Assembly (NCBI RefSeq): GCF_030704205.1
Contig: NZ_CP131913.1
Coordinates: 1,674,001-1,738,000, forward strand
Length of the DNA: 64,000 nt
From: Halomonas alkalicola
GTDB lineage: Bacteria > Pseudomonadota > Gammaproteobacteria > Pseudomonadales > Halomonadaceae
Direction: 5' to 3'
A program made the position numbers and the translations under genes. Positions within the stretch are counted from its first letter, which is position 1, and each line of letters begins with the position of its first letter. The notes under the pieces were generated by a model. The model made no database searches. It had not been told where the DNA came from and was given only the letters and a program-made list of their open reading frames with translations. This document shows positions 36,229-44,266 of the stretch, piece after piece.

Positions 36229-36633
36229 GTGAACTGGTTCCTGCAGCTGATCGACACCGTCGCCTTGATCATCGAGGGCCTGGGCGTGATGATCATCGTC
36301 GCCGGCTTTGCCATGGCGACCCGGCGCTTCCTGCAGCATCGCAACTTCTACGACAGCCGCCACGCCTATCTGGAGTACCGCCACGGCATCGGCCGCTCCA
36401 TCCTGCTGGGGCTCGACTTCCTGATCGCCGGCGACCTGATCAAGACGGTGATCGTGCTCAACAGCGGCGAGAGCGTGGTCACCCTGGCCGCCGTGGTGCT
36501 GATTCGCGCCTTCCTGGGCTTCACCCTGCACGTGGAGGTGGAAGGCCACTGGCCCTGGCAGCCGGCCCAGCGGCGGCGCAACCATCTGGACAACGGCCAC
36601 GACGAGGAGCAGGGCAATCGCCCTGGAGACTGA
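36229..36633 (+). CDS. DUF1622 membrane protein
   Basis: A 134-residue protein with three hydrophobic segments (about 5-28, 52-72 and 82-98) and a charged C-terminal tail. The pattern VALIIEGLGVMIIVAG, RHGIGRSILLGLDFLIAGDLIKTV and LAAVVLIRAFLGFTLHVEVEG is that of DUF1622, which has no known function. The GTG at 36229 is preceded by GGAG; an ATG 15 bp upstream in the same frame stops after five codons. It ends 1 bp before the YciA-like thioesterase start, so the two are very likely co-transcribed. Confidence 0.85.
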   Translation: MNWFLQLIDTVALIIEGLGVMIIVAGFAMATRRFLQHRNFYDSRHAYLEYRHGIGRSILLGLDFLIAGDLIKTVIVLNSGESVVTLAAVVLIRAFLGFTLHVEVEGHWPWQPAQRRRNHLDNGHDEEQGNRPGD

Positions 36634-36634
36634 T

Positions 36635-37144
36635 ATGGAACATACCGATCTGCCCGGCCAGCACGAGCTCTCCATGACCGTGCTGATGACCCCCGACATG
36701 GCCAACTTCAGCGGCAAGGTCCACGGCGGCGCCATCCTCAAGAAGCTCGACGAGGTGGCCTACGCCTGCGCCAGCCGCTACTCCGGCCACTACGTGGTGA
36801 CCCTCTCGGTGGACCAGGTGCTCTTCAAGCAGCCGATCCACGTGGGAGAGCTGGTCACCTTCCTGGCCAGCGTCAACCACGTGGGGCGCTCCTCCATGGA
36901 GATCGGCATCAAGGTGGTGGCGGAGGATATCCGCCAGAAGCTGATCCGCCACACCAACAGCTGCTACCTGACCATGGTGGCGGTGGACGACGCGGGGCAG
37001 CCCGCCCGGGTGCCGCCGCTGGCGCTGACCACGAAGCTGCAGCGGCTGCGCTTCGAGAAGGCGGCGCTGCGCAAGAAGCTGCGCAAGCAGGCCGAACGGG
37101 AGGAGCGCCGCACCCAGGCCGAGCACGGCGCCCAGGAGGATTAG
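36635..37144 (+). CDS. Acyl-CoA thioesterase, YciA/BACH-like
   Basis: A 169-residue hot-dog thioesterase: MTVLMTPDMANFSGKVHGGAILKKLDEVAY is the conserved catalytic block with the Asp in KKLDEVAY, and FKQPIHVGELVTF is the following strand. The C-terminal tail is strongly basic and helical. It directly follows the DUF1622 gene. Its TAG stop overlaps the TAA stop of the opposite-strand I78 gene by 3 bp. Confidence 0.88.
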   Translation: MEHTDLPGQHELSMTVLMTPDMANFSGKVHGGAILKKLDEVAYACASRYSGHYVVTLSVDQVLFKQPIHVGELVTFLASVNHVGRSSMEIGIKVVAEDIRQKLIRHTNSCYLTMVAVDDAGQPARVPPLALTTKLQRLRFEKAALRKKLRKQAEREERRTQAEHGAQED

Positions 37145-37461
37145 CCGCAGCCGATCTCGCTGATGACGTCGTCGTCATCCAGGCGCACGTTGAGACGATC
37201 CGGCCGGTAATCCAGGGTCACCGCCTCACCGGGGCGAATCACCCGCATGGCGGCCGCACCGCTCTCGGCGTGGATGGCCTCGCCCAGCGCCTCGCTGTAG
37301 GCGCGCCCCACGCGATCCTGCACCTGGGCCGCGCCGCACTCGCCGCGGCTCTCCACCCGGGGCGGCGGCGGTGCCGACTCATGGGCCGGCGGGGCGGTCA
37401 TTCCGGCACAGCCGGCCAGCAGCAGGCCCGCGATGGCGGGGGTGAGCAGCTTGAAGGGCAT
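37141..37461 (-). CDS. I78 family peptidase inhibitor lipoprotein
   Basis: A 106-residue lipoprotein with lipobox LLAGC (Cys18). A Pro-rich linker is followed by an I78 (potato-inhibitor-like) domain: GECGAAQVQDRVG, MRVIRPGEAVTLDYRPDRLNVRLD and a terminal EIGCG, with two Cys likely to form a disulfide. Such proteins are thought to inhibit serine proteases at the envelope. AGGAG sites lie upstream. It lies downstream of the entericidin gene on the same strand, beyond a terminator. Confidence 0.88.
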   Translation of the reverse strand: MPFKLLTPAIAGLLLAGCAGMTAPPAHESAPPPPRVESRGECGAAQVQDRVGRAYSEALGEAIHAESGAAAMRVIRPGEAVTLDYRPDRLNVRLDDDDVISEIGCG

Positions 37462-37482
37462 GATTGTCTCCTCTTCCTTGAT

Positions 37483-37515
37483 GAAAAGAGCCGGAGCGAG
37501 TCGACTCGCTCCGGC
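37483..37515 (-). terminator. Terminator of the entericidin gene
   Basis: A perfect 26-bp palindrome (37490-37515) followed on the minus strand by TCTTTTC, between entericidin and the I78 gene. Confidence 0.85.
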
Positions 37516-37543
37516 CTGTGGCGGGACCTTTCAAATCAAACAC

Positions 37544-37675
37544 TCACTGGGTGGAGCGCTGGATCGCCTCGCCGCCCGCTTCGATATCCTCGCCGGCACC
37601 GCGAATGGTGTTGCAGCCGGAGAGCAGCGAGAGGGAGAAGAGCGACAGCAGCACGATGGCCAGGGTGCGTTTCAT
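37544..37675 (-). CDS. Entericidin A/B family lipoprotein
   Basis: A 43-residue lipoprotein with lipobox LLSGC (Cys21), followed by NTIRGAGEDIEAGGEAIQRS, the entericidin signature. In E. coli the EcnA/EcnB pair acts as an antidote/toxin pair linked to lysis in stationary phase. Here only one copy is present, so a toxin-antidote pair is not supported. AAGGAGG precedes the ATG at 37675. Confidence 0.92.
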   Translation of the reverse strand: MKRTLAIVLLSLFSLSLLSGCNTIRGAGEDIEAGGEAIQRSTQ

Positions 37676-37747
37676 CGGATTGCCTCCTTGCCCGTGGATC
37701 TTGAGTACCCTCACCCAATCTAGCACTGCCGGCGGCGATCTGCCGCG

Positions 37748-38494
37748 CTACCCCAGCAGCAGCCGCAGGATGATGGCGCCGATCACCCCGATGGTCAGCC
37801 ACTTGACCCAGAGCGCCCCCCGCGGGCTCACGTTGACCTTTACCCCAAGCCAGGCCCCCAGCATGCTGCCCGCCGCCAGCACTAGGCCATAGCCCCAGCG
37901 CACTTGGTCGTTGAAGACGAAGACCAGCAGCGCCGGCAGGGTGTAGAGCAGCACGATCAACACCTTGAAGGCGTTCACCTGGCCCAGGTCGATCTTCAGC
38001 ATGCGGTAGAGCACCACGATAAAGAGGATCCCCACCCCGACCTGGATAAAGCCGCCGTAGAGCCCGATGACAAACATCGCCAGATAGATCGCCGGCGTCA
38101 GGCGCTCCGCGGTAAGCGGCCGGGTATCGAGCCGGGGCTGGGGCAGCAGCATCAGCACCGCCGACCCCGCCATGACGCTGATCAGGATCGCCTCGAAGAG
38201 CCCATCGCTGACCTGCAGCGACAGCCAGGCGCCGAGCAGCGAGCCCACCACCGCCGGCGCCGCAAGACGCAGCGAGAGCCCCACATGGCGGGCACCGGCG
38301 CGGAAAAAGCTGGCCACCGCGGCGACGCTCTGCAGCACGATGGAGACCCGGTTGGTGCCGTTGGCCGCCTGGGGGGAGAGGCCCAGAAACATCAGCAGCG
38401 GCAGGGTCAGCATCGAGCCCCCCGCCGAGAGCACATTGATGAAGCCGGCCACCACGCCGATGGCGAGCAGGGCCAGCGCTTCGAGCAGGGTCAT
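37748..38494 (-). CDS. TauE/SafE family membrane transporter
   Basis: A 248-residue protein with about eight membrane segments in two repeats, each beginning with a Gly-rich helix: VVAGFINVLSAGGSMLTLPLLM and MFVIGLYGGFIQVGVGILFIV. The family exports sulfite, sulfoacetate or other organosulfur anions; the substrate here is unknown. AGGAGG precedes the ATG. It is divergent from the HIT-domain gene. Confidence 0.9.
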   Translation of the reverse strand: MTLLEALALLAIGVVAGFINVLSAGGSMLTLPLLMFLGLSPQAANGTNRVSIVLQSVAAVASFFRAGARHVGLSLRLAAPAVVGSLLGAWLSLQVSDGLFEAILISVMAGSAVLMLLPQPRLDTRPLTAERLTPAIYLAMFVIGLYGGFIQVGVGILFIVVLYRMLKIDLGQVNAFKVLIVLLYTLPALLVFVFNDQVRWGYGLVLAAGSMLGAWLGVKVNVSPRGALWVKWLTIGVIGAIILRLLLG

Positions 38495-38611
38495 GGGACC
38501 TCCTTGTCACGATGCCCGGGCAGAAGCGCCAGCATAGCCGGTGCCAGGGCAGAACTCGAGCCGCGCCGCTGTGTCATGATGAAGGGCCACGACCCGGCAT
38601 GAGGAAAGGAC

Positions 38612-39034
38612 ATGGCCGAGCTCAGACTCGATGAACGCCTGGAAAACGACAGCTACCCGATCACCGAGCTGCCGCTGTGTCAGCTGCGCCTGATGGACGA
38701 TACCCGCTATCCTTGGCTGCTGCTGATTCCACGGCGCCCGGGCGTCAGCGAGGTCTTCGACCTCGACGAGGCCGACCAGCAGCAGCTGTGGCGCGAGGCG
38801 AGCCGCATCGGATGCGCCTTCAAGGCGATGCTGGGTGCCGACAAGCTCAACGTGGCGAGCCTTGGCAATGTGGTGCCCCAGCTCCATGTTCACCTGGTGC
38901 TGCGTCACCAGGACGACGAAGCCTGGCCCGGGCCGGTATGGGGCCAGGGAGAGCCCCGCCGCCACGATCTCGACTCCCTGGCCGCCATGCGTGACCGGGT
39001 GCTGGCCATGGTGGAGGGGCTCGACCTCGACTAG
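38612..39034 (+). CDS. HIT domain hydrolase
   Basis: A 140-residue histidine-triad protein. The N-terminal NDSYPITELPLCQLRLMDD and YPWLLLIPRRPGVSEVFDLD are typical, and the catalytic region is NVVPQLHVHLVLRHQDD. The first His of the triad is Gln (QLHVH), as in several nucleotide hydrolases and transferases, while the central nucleophilic His is kept. The likely substrate is a dinucleoside polyphosphate or AMP conjugate. AGGAAAGG precedes the ATG. It converges with the NicO gene, sharing 4 bp. Confidence 0.85.
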   Translation: MAELRLDERLENDSYPITELPLCQLRLMDDTRYPWLLLIPRRPGVSEVFDLDEADQQQLWREASRIGCAFKAMLGADKLNVASLGNVVPQLHVHLVLRHQDDEAWPGPVWGQGEPRRHDLDSLAAMRDRVLAMVEGLDLD

Positions 39035-40200
39035 CCGCCCAGGGGGTGGCGAGGAGGCGCTCCCTCGCTGGAAGGGCTTGCCGCCGGGGCGCCGCGCGAC
39101 GCGGGGTCCCCCAGCAGGGGCACCCCGGACGGCTGGCTGGCGCCGGTCACGCTGAGCGATACCCCCAGCGCCACGATGGCCAGCCCGCCGGCAAGCGACG
39201 CCCAGCCCAGCAGGCGTCCGGCGCGCTGGGTCTGCTGGCGGGCCAGGCGCCGTTCCGCCCAGCCGCGGGCGTAGACGCTGGCCAGGGCCAGGGCGGACAC
39301 CGTCAGTGCCGTGCCCAGCGACATCACCAGCACCGCGGCGACACCCACCAGGAAGTGGCCGAGCAGGGTCGCCGCTCCCAGCAGCAGCACCGCGCCGCTG
39401 CAGGGGCGGATGCCGATGGCCACCACCGTGGCCAGGGCGGTGCGCCAGTCGGCGGCCTGCGCCGGGTCCACATGGTGCTCGCCGCCACAGCAGTCATGGC
39501 CGTGTTGATGGTCGTGTTGATGGTCGTGTTGATGGCCGTGTTGATGGTCGTGTTGATGGTCGTGTTGATGGTCGTGTTGATGGCCGTATTGATGACCATG
39601 GCGATGATCGTGATGCTGGTGCCCCTCACCGTGAGCGTGACCAGGGTCTCGCCCCTGAACGGCGCTGGCGTGGGCATGCCCGGCAAGCGCCGGCCGCCGC
39701 CGCAGCTGTCGGATCGCCCGCAGGCAGAGCCAGACCCCCAGCAGCGCCACCATCACGAAGCTGGCCTGCTCCACCCATACCACGCTGCCCATGGCCTGGC
39801 GGGTCAGCCAGCCCAGGCCGTGCACCAGCACCACCACCAGGGCGATGGCCACCAGTCCCTGCAGCAGCGAGGCCGCAAAGGAGAGCCCCAGCGCCCTGCG
39901 CCGCGCGCCGCCCTGCGAAATGAGGTAGGTGGAGAGCACCGCCTTGCCGTGGCCGGGTCCCGCGGCATGAAAGACCCCGTAGCCGAAGCTGATACCGAGC
40001 AGGGTCATCCAGGCTGCGGACGACGGCGCGCCGGAGAAGTCGCTGATGGCCAGGGTCAGGGAGCGATGGAAATCGCGCTGCCAGGCCACCACTTGCAGGC
40101 TCAGCCCCTGCAGGACGGGCTGCAGCACCAGCTGCCAGGCCAGCAGGGCGAGCAGCAGCGCCCCCGCAAGCCACAGCAGTCGCCTGAGAGTTACCGGCAT
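39031..40200 (-). CDS. NicO-family nickel/cobalt or zinc transporter with His-rich loop
   Basis: A 389-residue membrane protein. The family signature GVFHAAGPGHGKAVLSTYL is near residues 75-95. A second HxxxGIRPCSGAVLLL-type motif (VAIGIRPCSGAVLLL) follows a large cytosolic or periplasmic loop. That loop holds about 30 residues of alternating HQHD/HQHG, encoded by eight 12-bp repeats, ending in HGHDCCGGEHHVD, an obvious metal-binding segment. The gene overlaps the upstream DUF1007 gene by 10 bp. Transport direction (uptake or efflux) and metal cannot be told from sequence alone. Confidence 0.88.
   Translation of the reverse strand: MPVTLRRLLWLAGALLLALLAWQLVLQPVLQGLSLQVVAWQRDFHRSLTLAISDFSGAPSSAAWMTLLGISFGYGVFHAAGPGHGKAVLSTYLISQGGARRRALGLSFAASLLQGLVAIALVVVLVHGLGWLTRQAMGSVVWVEQASFVMVALLGVWLCLRAIRQLRRRPALAGHAHASAVQGRDPGHAHGEGHQHHDHRHGHQYGHQHDHQHDHQHDHQHGHQHDHQHDHQHGHDCCGGEHHVDPAQAADWRTALATVVAIGIRPCSGAVLLLGAATLLGHFLVGVAAVLVMSLGTALTVSALALASVYARGWAERRLARQQTQRAGRLLGWASLAGGLAIVALGVSLSVTGASQPSGVPLLGDPASRGAPAASPSSEGAPPRHPLGG
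39501..39596 (-). repeat. 12-bp minisatellite encoding the His-rich metal loop
   Basis: Eight consecutive 12-bp units (39501-39596) with a core of CGTGTTGATGGT on the plus strand. They encode the tetrapeptide HQHD or HQHG on the minus strand; the last unit is more divergent. Because 12 is a multiple of 3, copy-number change would shorten or lengthen the loop without breaking the frame. Confidence 0.95.
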
Positions 40201-40859
40201 GTCACCTCCCCCGTCTCGGCGAAGTGGCGCCCGAGCCCCGGCTCGGCCTCGTCGGTGACATCCAGCATGGCGGCACGCATGACCAGCTCCGGGTCGGGGC
40301 TGGGCTGATGGATCAGCGTTTCGCAGGCCAGCTCGCCGCCCACCAGCAGGGCATCTTCCGCCGGCACGCGCTCCTCCTCCTCATGCACCATCTCGATGTA
40401 GTAGGTGGGGTCGAACACCTGGTAACGCAGCGTCTGGCCGGCCAGCGGCTGCGGCTCGGCCAGCGGCAGCAGGAAGATGAACTCGACCCGGCCGCCACGC
40501 TCCAGCACGGTGTAGTCGTTGACCGCATCGAACGCCTGCTTCTGGTCGCCCGCGTAGAGCTCGGTGTAATAGCCATAGGGCACCAGGTTGTCGCGGATCT
40601 CGCTGCCGAGCTGGTCCAGGGCGGCCTCCAGACCGTCATCGCCGCCGGCCTGGCCGAGCTCCTCCAGCACCACCAGGCTGTAGAAGGGGTCCATGCGCCA
40701 TGACTGGTGCAGGCCGGTAAGCCGGCCCTCGTCATCCACCACCAGGCGCATGCGCAGGTCGATCCAGCCGTGGGGGTGGGCGTGGGCCAGACCGCTCATG
40801 GCGAAGCACAGCAGTGCCACGGCGGCGAGGCGGAAATGTCGTCGCAGATGGTTGAACAT
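40191..40859 (-). CDS. DUF1007 family periplasmic protein
   Basis: A 222-residue exported protein with a signal peptide ending SGLAHA. The mature start HPHGWIDLRMRLVVDD is the DUF1007 hallmark, with His residues placed to bind metal. The domain continues with WRMDPFYSLVVLEEL and FDPTYYIEMVHEEE. DUF1007 proteins usually neighbour NicO-type transporters, as here, and are proposed to hand over zinc or nickel. Its 3' end overlaps the transporter start by 10 bp. It follows the two lipoprotein genes with a 54-bp gap and no visible terminator. Confidence 0.88.
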   Translation of the reverse strand: MFNHLRRHFRLAAVALLCFAMSGLAHAHPHGWIDLRMRLVVDDEGRLTGLHQSWRMDPFYSLVVLEELGQAGGDDGLEAALDQLGSEIRDNLVPYGYYTELYAGDQKQAFDAVNDYTVLERGGRVEFIFLLPLAEPQPLAGQTLRYQVFDPTYYIEMVHEEEERVPAEDALLVGGELACETLIHQPSPDPELVMRAAMLDVTDEAEPGLGRHFAETGEVTCR

Positions 40860-40913
40860 GGTGTCTCTCAGGTTCTTCAGCCTTGTGTCTTGCCGAGGTC
40901 GGCTCAGGTGTGA

Positions 40914-41276
40914 TCAGCGCCACATGCCGAGCTGGTCCTGCATCTCCACCAGCAGGCGATCCAGAGTCTGCGGCGGCAGCGGGCGGCCGCCGCGGGTGGC
41001 GGCCAGGCTCACCCGGCTCTGCTCGCCCTCTCCCGAGACCTCCACCAGCACCCGGTAGCCGGGCCAGCCGGAGAACACCGCCTCCAGGCGGCCCAGATCG
41101 GCATCGGCGTGGCGCACCACATAGCCGTTGGCCATCAGCACCTGGGCGGAGGCCCGCAGCGTCGCCTCCGGCGCGTAGGCGAAATCGAGCTCGCGGGGTG
41201 GCTCCCGGGACGGCGGGGTGGCGCAGCCCGCCAGCAGCAGGGTCAGCAGCAGCAGCAGGCAGAGCAGGCGGCTCAT
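40914..41276 (-). CDS. Small lipoprotein B, related to upstream lipoprotein A
   Basis: A 120-residue lipoprotein with lipobox LLLAGC (Cys18) after a Leu-rich signal. The mature domain LRASAQVLMANGYVVRHADADLGRLEAVFSG resembles the segment ALEADGFLIRHTDLALGLVSAE of the adjacent gene, so the two are probably diverged duplicates. A strand-rich region with EVSGEGEQSRVSLAAT follows. The ATG overlaps the stop of lipoprotein A (ATGA). Family and function are unknown; the position before DUF1007 and NicO suggests an envelope role linked to metal, by inference only. Confidence 0.75.
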   Translation of the reverse strand: MSRLLCLLLLLTLLLAGCATPPSREPPRELDFAYAPEATLRASAQVLMANGYVVRHADADLGRLEAVFSGWPGYRVLVEVSGEGEQSRVSLAATRGGRPLPPQTLDRLLVEMQDQLGMWR

Positions 41277-41836
41277 GACGCGCCTCCCGCCTCGATGGCG
41301 TCGCGCAGCCCCCGGCAGAACTCCGCAGTGCTGGCGCTGCGGGCCTCGGCCAGCTCGCCGCGCCAGTCGATGACCTGGATATCGCGGCTCACCCGTACCT
41401 CGCCATCGCCGGCCAGCAGCGAGACCCGTTCCAGCTGGGTCGCATCCCGCGTCAAGCTGCCCACGCCGCCGAAGCCGATCATCACGCCGCTGCTCACCCC
41501 GCCGCGGCCACCGCCGATGCCGATACCGCCGAACATGCCGCGCGAATCCCAACGGTCGTGGCGATCGCCATAGGCCGGCAGGATACGCGTGCGCTCGGCG
41601 CTCACCAGCCCCAGGGCCAGGTCGGTGTGGCGAATCAGGAAGCCATCGGCCTCCAGGGCCTCCACGGCGGCACGCACCAGCGGCTGGATCGCCCCATCGC
41701 CGATGGTCCAGCGGCACTCCGCCGCGGGACGAGGCTCCGCCACCGGCAGCGTGGAGGGGGTGGTCTGGCAGCCGGCCACCACCAGCACGATTCCCAGCAC
41801 TATTATCCGCTCGAGGGGCAGCCGCCAGGGGCGCAT
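41273..41836 (-). CDS. Lipoprotein A with Gly-rich insert
   Basis: A 187-residue lipoprotein with lipobox VVAGC (Cys23). The domain around AAVEALEADGFLIRHTDLALGLVSAERT (57-83) resembles lipoprotein B. A very Gly-rich stretch (about 100-127, GMFGGIGIGGGRGG) is inserted before VSLLAGDGEVRVSRDIQV. I use the ATG at 41836, preceded by CGGAGA; two in-frame ATGs upstream lack good sites. It is the first gene of the apparent four-gene leftward operon A-B-DUF1007-NicO. Function is unknown. Confidence 0.72.
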   Translation of the reverse strand: MRPWRLPLERIIVLGIVLVVAGCQTTPSTLPVAEPRPAAECRWTIGDGAIQPLVRAAVEALEADGFLIRHTDLALGLVSAERTRILPAYGDRHDRWDSRGMFGGIGIGGGRGGVSSGVMIGFGGVGSLTRDATQLERVSLLAGDGEVRVSRDIQVIDWRGELAEARSASTAEFCRGLRDAIEAGGAS

Positions 41837-41961
41837 GGTCAATCTCCGATCAATGAATAGGGGCAGTGTACGCATCGTCTCGGGCCGTGGAAACGGCAAG
41901 GCTTCAGTAGACCGCCCGGGAGGGCTAAGCTGGGCCGAGAACCCGCCACAAGAGCCCGCCC

Positions 41962-43098
41962 ATGAAGATCCTCATCTGCCCGGATAGTTTCAAGGACGCC
42001 CTGCCCGCCGAGGCGGCGGCCCGCGCCATCGCCTGCGGCACCCGCCGCCTGGGGGAGCGGATCGAGGCGGTGGAGTGCCCCCTGGCGGACGGCGGCGAGG
42101 GCAGCCTTGACGCCCTGCTGACCGCCACCGGCGCCGAGCGGCGCACCGCCACCGTCCAGGATGCCCTGGGGCGCCCCGCCCGCGCCCACTGGGGCTGGCT
42201 GCCCGAGCGCCGCACCGCCTTCGTAGAGCTGGCCGAGGCCAGCGGCATCCAGGCGCTGGCCCCGGACGAGCGTACCGCCCTGCACAGCACCACCCATGGC
42301 GTGGGCGAGCTGATCCGCGCCGCGCTGGACGCCGGCGCCGAGCGGCTGCTGCTCACCCTGGGGGGCAGCGCCACCAATGACGGCGGCGCCGGCATGCTGG
42401 TGGCCCTGGGCGCCCGGCTGCTGGACAGCGCTGGACAGGACCTGCCCCCGGGCGGCGCCGCCCTGGCCGAACTGGCCGAGCTCGACCTCGCCGGGCTTGA
42501 CCCACGGCTGGCCGGGCTGCAGGTCGAGGCCGCCGTGGACGTCGACAACCCGCTGCTGGGGAAGCGCGGCGCCAGCGCGGTATTCGGCCCCCAGAAAGGG
42601 GCCTCGCCGGAGGACGTGACCCGGCTGGACGCCGCCCTGGTCCGCTTCGCCGACGTCACCGCTGGGGTCCTGGGCGAGGAGCACCGTGAGCTGCCCGGCG
42701 CCGGGGCGGCCGGCGGCATGGGCTTTGCCGCCCGCGCCTTCCTGGGGGCCGAGCTGCGCCCGGGCATCGAGCTGGTGATGGCCCAGGCCGGCTTCGAGAC
42801 GCTGCTCGAGGGCACCGGCCTGGTGATCACCGGCGAAGGCCAGCTGGACGGCCAGAGCCTCGCCGGCAAGACCCCGGTGGGCGTGGCCAGGGCGGCGCGA
42901 GCCCGGGGCGTCCCCGTGGTGGTGCTGGCCGGCCGCCTGGCGCCGGGCTGGCAGGCCGCCCTGGAGGAGGGCGTCACCGCCGCCTTCGCCCTGGCCGATG
43001 GCCCCATGGCGCTGGACGAGGCACTCGAGCGCTGCGCCGAGCTGCTCGCCGACCGGGCCGAGAGCGCGGTGCGACTCTTCACCGCGGCCAGGAGCTGA
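41962..43098 (+). CDS. garK: Glycerate kinase
   Basis: A 378-residue kinase of the GarK/GlxK family that phosphorylates D-glycerate to 2-phosphoglycerate. Diagnostic segments are MKILICPDSFKDALPAEAAARAI, the ADGGEGSLDALL loop, LTLGGSATNDGGAGMLVALG and VITGEGQLDGQSLAGKTPVGVA. There are no neighbouring glyoxylate or glucarate genes. The symbol is by family resemblance; glxK is an equal alternative. Confidence 0.93.
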   Translation: MKILICPDSFKDALPAEAAARAIACGTRRLGERIEAVECPLADGGEGSLDALLTATGAERRTATVQDALGRPARAHWGWLPERRTAFVELAEASGIQALAPDERTALHSTTHGVGELIRAALDAGAERLLLTLGGSATNDGGAGMLVALGARLLDSAGQDLPPGGAALAELAELDLAGLDPRLAGLQVEAAVDVDNPLLGKRGASAVFGPQKGASPEDVTRLDAALVRFADVTAGVLGEEHRELPGAGAAGGMGFAARAFLGAELRPGIELVMAQAGFETLLEGTGLVITGEGQLDGQSLAGKTPVGVARAARARGVPVVVLAGRLAPGWQAALEEGVTAAFALADGPMALDEALERCAELLADRAESAVRLFTAARS

Positions 43099-43233
43099 TC
43101 CAGCTCACTTGAAATCCGCTTGGCTCACCTGCACCTCATCGAGATCGGCTATGGTGGCCATGATGAAAAATGGCTCCATCGCCATCACGCTGACGGGTTA
43201 CACTTTTCCCATCGCGATCAAGGAGGTATCCGC

Positions 43234-43707
43234 ATGAGCAACATCAATACCATCGGCCTGCACGAGGGCAGCGCCAGCCAGCTGGCCGAGAAGCTCAACG
43301 AGCTGCTGGCCAACTACCAGATCTTCTACATGAACGTGCGCGGCTATCACTGGAACGTGAAGGGGCCGCAGTTCTTCGAGCTGCACGCCAAGTTCGAGGA
43401 GCTCTATACCGACCTGCTGACCAAGGTGGACGAGGTCGCCGAGCGTATCCTGACCCTGGGCCACCAGCCGGTGCACGCCTACAGCGACTACGTGACCATG
43501 TCACGCATCGCCGAGGACAAGAACGTCACCGACGGCGAGGCCTGCGTACGCGGCACCCTGCAGGGTTTCCAGACCCTGATCGAGCTGCAGCGCGAGCTGC
43601 TCTCGCTGGCCTCCGATGCCGACGACGAGGGCACCGCCGCCCAGGCCGGCGACTATATCCGCGAGCAGGAGAAGACCGCCTGGATGCTCAACGCCTACCT
43701 CGGCTGA
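43234..43707 (+). CDS. dps: Dps family ferritin-like DNA-protection protein
   Basis: A 157-residue protein that forms 12-mers, oxidises Fe(II) with peroxide and shields DNA. The intersubunit ferroxidase residues fit the canonical spacing: His39, His51, Glu55, Asp66 and Glu70 (in YHWNVKGPQFFELHAKFEELY and VDEVAERIL). The N-terminus lacks an obviously Lys-rich DNA-binding tail, so it may be a peroxide/iron detoxifier rather than a nucleoid condenser. AAGGAGG precedes the ATG. It is followed by a strong terminator. Confidence 0.94.
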   Translation: MSNINTIGLHEGSASQLAEKLNELLANYQIFYMNVRGYHWNVKGPQFFELHAKFEELYTDLLTKVDEVAERILTLGHQPVHAYSDYVTMSRIAEDKNVTDGEACVRGTLQGFQTLIELQRELLSLASDADDEGTAAQAGDYIREQEKTAWMLNAYLG

Positions 43708-43741
43708 GCCGCCGCACCAGCCGGCGGAATCCGGCAGCGCA

Positions 43742-43772
43742 CGACACCGCCTTCGGGCGGTGTCGCCGTTTT
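43742..43772 (+). terminator. Rho-independent terminator after dps
   Basis: A 10-bp stem (CGACACCGCC / GGCGGTGTCG) with a TTCG tetraloop, followed by CCGTTTTC. Confidence 0.9.
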
Positions 43773-43906
43773 CGGTCACCCCCGCTGCGAATATGAAGAG
43801 ATTGGGCAACCCCCGCCGGGCGGGCGGCCGCCCATGAACACGGCGATATACTGCCTCCATGGGCACTGGAACGCGCCCCACCCCGGCCCGACATGGAGGA
43901 AACATC

Positions 43907-44266
43907 ATGAACCGACTATTGCTGGCCACCCTGATGGCCGCTCTGGCACTCGCCATGAGCCTGCCGGCCATGGCCGACCGCCACCGTCACGGCGGCTACC
44001 AGCCCCAGGTGCACCACCACTACCATCACCATGACCGTCGCGCCGACCGCGGCCGACACCACGCTCAGAAGCGCTACAAGGCCGCCAAGCGTGCCAAGCA
44101 TCGCCACCGCACCCCGAGCCGCGTCGTGGAGCACCACTACTACTCCTCGCCGCCCCGCTATCGCGAGCCCCGCCGGGACCATCGGTACTACCATCGCGGC
44201 AGCACCGACATCCCGCTGGTGACCGTGGGCGGCTACCCGGCGGTGCGCATCCAGGTCAATCACTGA
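43907..44266 (+). CDS. Exported His/Arg/Tyr-rich protein of unknown function
   Basis: A 119-residue protein with a clear signal peptide (MNRLLLATLMAALALAMSLPAMA|DRHRHGG). The mature part is extremely basic and His-rich (VHHHYHHHDRR, KRAKHRHR, VVEHHYYSSPPRYREPRRDHRYYHRG), ending in a short ordered tail (IPLVTVGGYPAVRIQVNH). GGAGG sits before the ATG. The composition suggests binding to metal, anionic lipid or polysaccharide, but no family is recognised. Its 3' end overlaps pepD on the other strand by 7 bp. Confidence 0.75.
   Translation: MNRLLLATLMAALALAMSLPAMADRHRHGGYQPQVHHHYHHHDRRADRGRHHAQKRYKAAKRAKHRHRTPSRVVEHHYYSSPPRYREPRRDHRYYHRGSTDIPLVTVGGYPAVRIQVNH

Noticed and set aside
37544..37675. 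Entericidin gene considered as part of a toxin-antidote pair
   Set aside because: Only one entericidin-type gene is present; the neighbouring I78 lipoprotein is unrelated.
39501..39596. Short regular repeats considered as a CRISPR array
   Set aside because: The units are 12 bp with no spacers and lie in frame inside a transporter coding for His-rich residues.
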